Part shown: positions 4,481 to 5,250 of the stretch, one piece after another | Numbering within the stretch: position 1 is the stretch's first letter | Layout of the letters: each line of letters begins with the position of its first letter | Assembly: GCA_945889365.1 (NCBI GenBank) | Contig: CAMDBQ010000123.1 | Location: 1-5,250, forward strand | Source: Legionella genomosp. 1 | Lineage (GTDB): Bacteria; Pseudomonadota; Gammaproteobacteria; Legionellales; Legionellaceae | Reading direction: 5' to 3' | Length of the DNA stretch: 5,250 bases | The notes under the pieces: model-generated | Databases searched by the model: none | Told to the model about the DNA's origin: nothing | Seen by the model: only the letters and a program-made list of their open reading frames with translations | Position numbers and translations under genes: made by a program

Positions 4481-5250
4481 GCGCGCACCTCACGAGAATA
4501 ATAGCGTCTGTCGGTTAAGGCCAAAACACCCCCGAAAACAATTAAAAAACCACCCCACCAAATCCAGCGCACGAAAGGCTTATAGTACAAGCGCACTGAC
4601 CAGGCTGTATCATCAAGCGGCTCACCTAAAGCAACATAGATATCGCGAAAAGGCGTTACATCGATTGCCGATTCAGTCATGGCCATACGACCCACTTCAT
4701 ATACCCGTTTTTCCGGATAGATTACGGCCTGTCGATGAGTGCTGTTAATTAAAAACTTCACTCGGCTGCCGTGATAATTCGCACCTTTTAATTCAGTTTC
4801 CTGCACAAACTCAACGCGATAGTTGGCCAATAAAACGGATGCGCCAGGCGCCATTTTAACATCATCCTGCACACCATACCCGGAGGACACGGCGACGCCA
4901 ATCACACTCACCGCAACGCCGAGATGCGCAATCAGCATGCCGCAAAATGCCTGTCCGATGCTGCCAATGCCTCGTTGTTTAATGCGTTTCAATAAGGCTT
5001 TGAATGTGCTCAACATGACCCAAAAAGCGAGTATAAGCCCGAGCAACACGGAACCATTGATGCCTTTGGCCAAAAATAACAATAAACATACCGGCAAACC
5101 AATACTGGCACCTGCAACCCACCCTAATTCTTTGATCACTCGAGCTAAACTGTCTTTTTTCCAACGCAAATGAACACCCAATCCCATCAAAATTAATAAC
5201 GGAATCATCAGTGGAATAAATACCGCATTAAAGTAAGGTGCGCCTACGGA
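4477..5250 (-). CDS. ccmF: Haem lyase subunit CcmF, C-terminal part
   Basis: The frame is open from the window edge to TGA at 4477-4479 and gives the last 257 residues of a protein that is about 650 residues in E. coli. It begins SVGAPYFNAVFIPLMIPLLI, a conserved CcmF stretch. Several membrane helices follow, including GMLIAHLGVAVSVIGVAVSS. The His in AHLGVAV probably corresponds to one of the conserved haem-liganding transmembrane histidines. A periplasmic beta-rich domain follows (about 4580-4880: VEFVQETELKGANYHG, EKRVYEVGRMAMTESAI, ALGEPLDDTAWSVRLYYKPF). The last helix is WIWWGGFLIVFGGVLALTDRRY. CcmF accepts haem from CcmE and ligates it to the apocytochrome with CcmH. The true start lies beyond 5250; the methionine at 5208 is internal. 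The upstream genes are expected to be ccmA-E. Confidence 0.95.
   Translation of the reverse strand, partial: SVGAPYFNAVFIPLMIPLLILMGLGVHLRWKKDSLARVIKELGWVAGASIGLPVCLLLFLAKGINGSVLLGLILAFWVMLSTFKALLKRIKQRGIGSIGQAFCGMLIAHLGVAVSVIGVAVSSGYGVQDDVKMAPGASVLLANYRVEFVQETELKGANYHGSRVKFLINSTHRQAVIYPEKRVYEVGRMAMTESAIDVTPFRDIYVALGEPLDDTAWSVRLYYKPFVRWIWWGGFLIVFGGVLALTDRRYYSREVRA

Noticed and set aside
4823..5173. 116-codon plus-strand frame
   Set aside because: Antisense shadow of ccmF, with no start signals of its own.

Overview
The window looks like a chromosome segment from a host-associated gammaproteobacterium. The guess is Legionella/Coxiella-like, from the style of the proteins, the moderate-to-low GC and the amount of decayed sequence. 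No species can be named from the sequence alone. It has two contrasting halves, with a tRNA fragment near the junction.

Right half (about 2882-5250, minus strand): a tightly packed, translationally coupled run of System I cytochrome c maturation genes in the order ccmF (C-terminal part only, running off the window), ccmG, ccmH and ccmI-like. Adjacent genes overlap by 4, 4 and 8 bases. CcmF presents haem to the apocytochrome. CcmG and CcmH handle the thiols of the CXXCH haem-binding motif through their WCGAC and LRCLVCQNQ motifs. The CcmI-like TPR protein probably holds the apocytochrome. All act at the periplasmic face of the inner membrane.

Left half (1 to about 2373): sparse and mosaic. 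It starts with the N-terminus of an exported, probably carbohydrate-porin-like protein on the minus strand. Next come a possible 43-residue cysteine-rich peptide gene, an orphan group II intron domain V hairpin, an intact exported DUF4142 protein with a good promoter and ribosome binding site, and a fragment encoding only the C-terminal winged helix of a Fic-family protein. It ends with a 52-base 3' half of a tRNA-Arg (anticodon TCG) that has no 5' half. That fragment looks like an attachment-site duplication. Its orientation would place an integrated element to its left and the ccm side as the original chromosome.

Between the tRNA fragment and ccmI (about 2374-2898) lies an unrecognised 174-codon open frame with a good ribosome binding site. 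It contains a cluster of inverted repeats that could instead belong to a structured RNA. This stretch and the cysteine-rich peptide are the least explained parts of the window. No complete new system can be demonstrated here.
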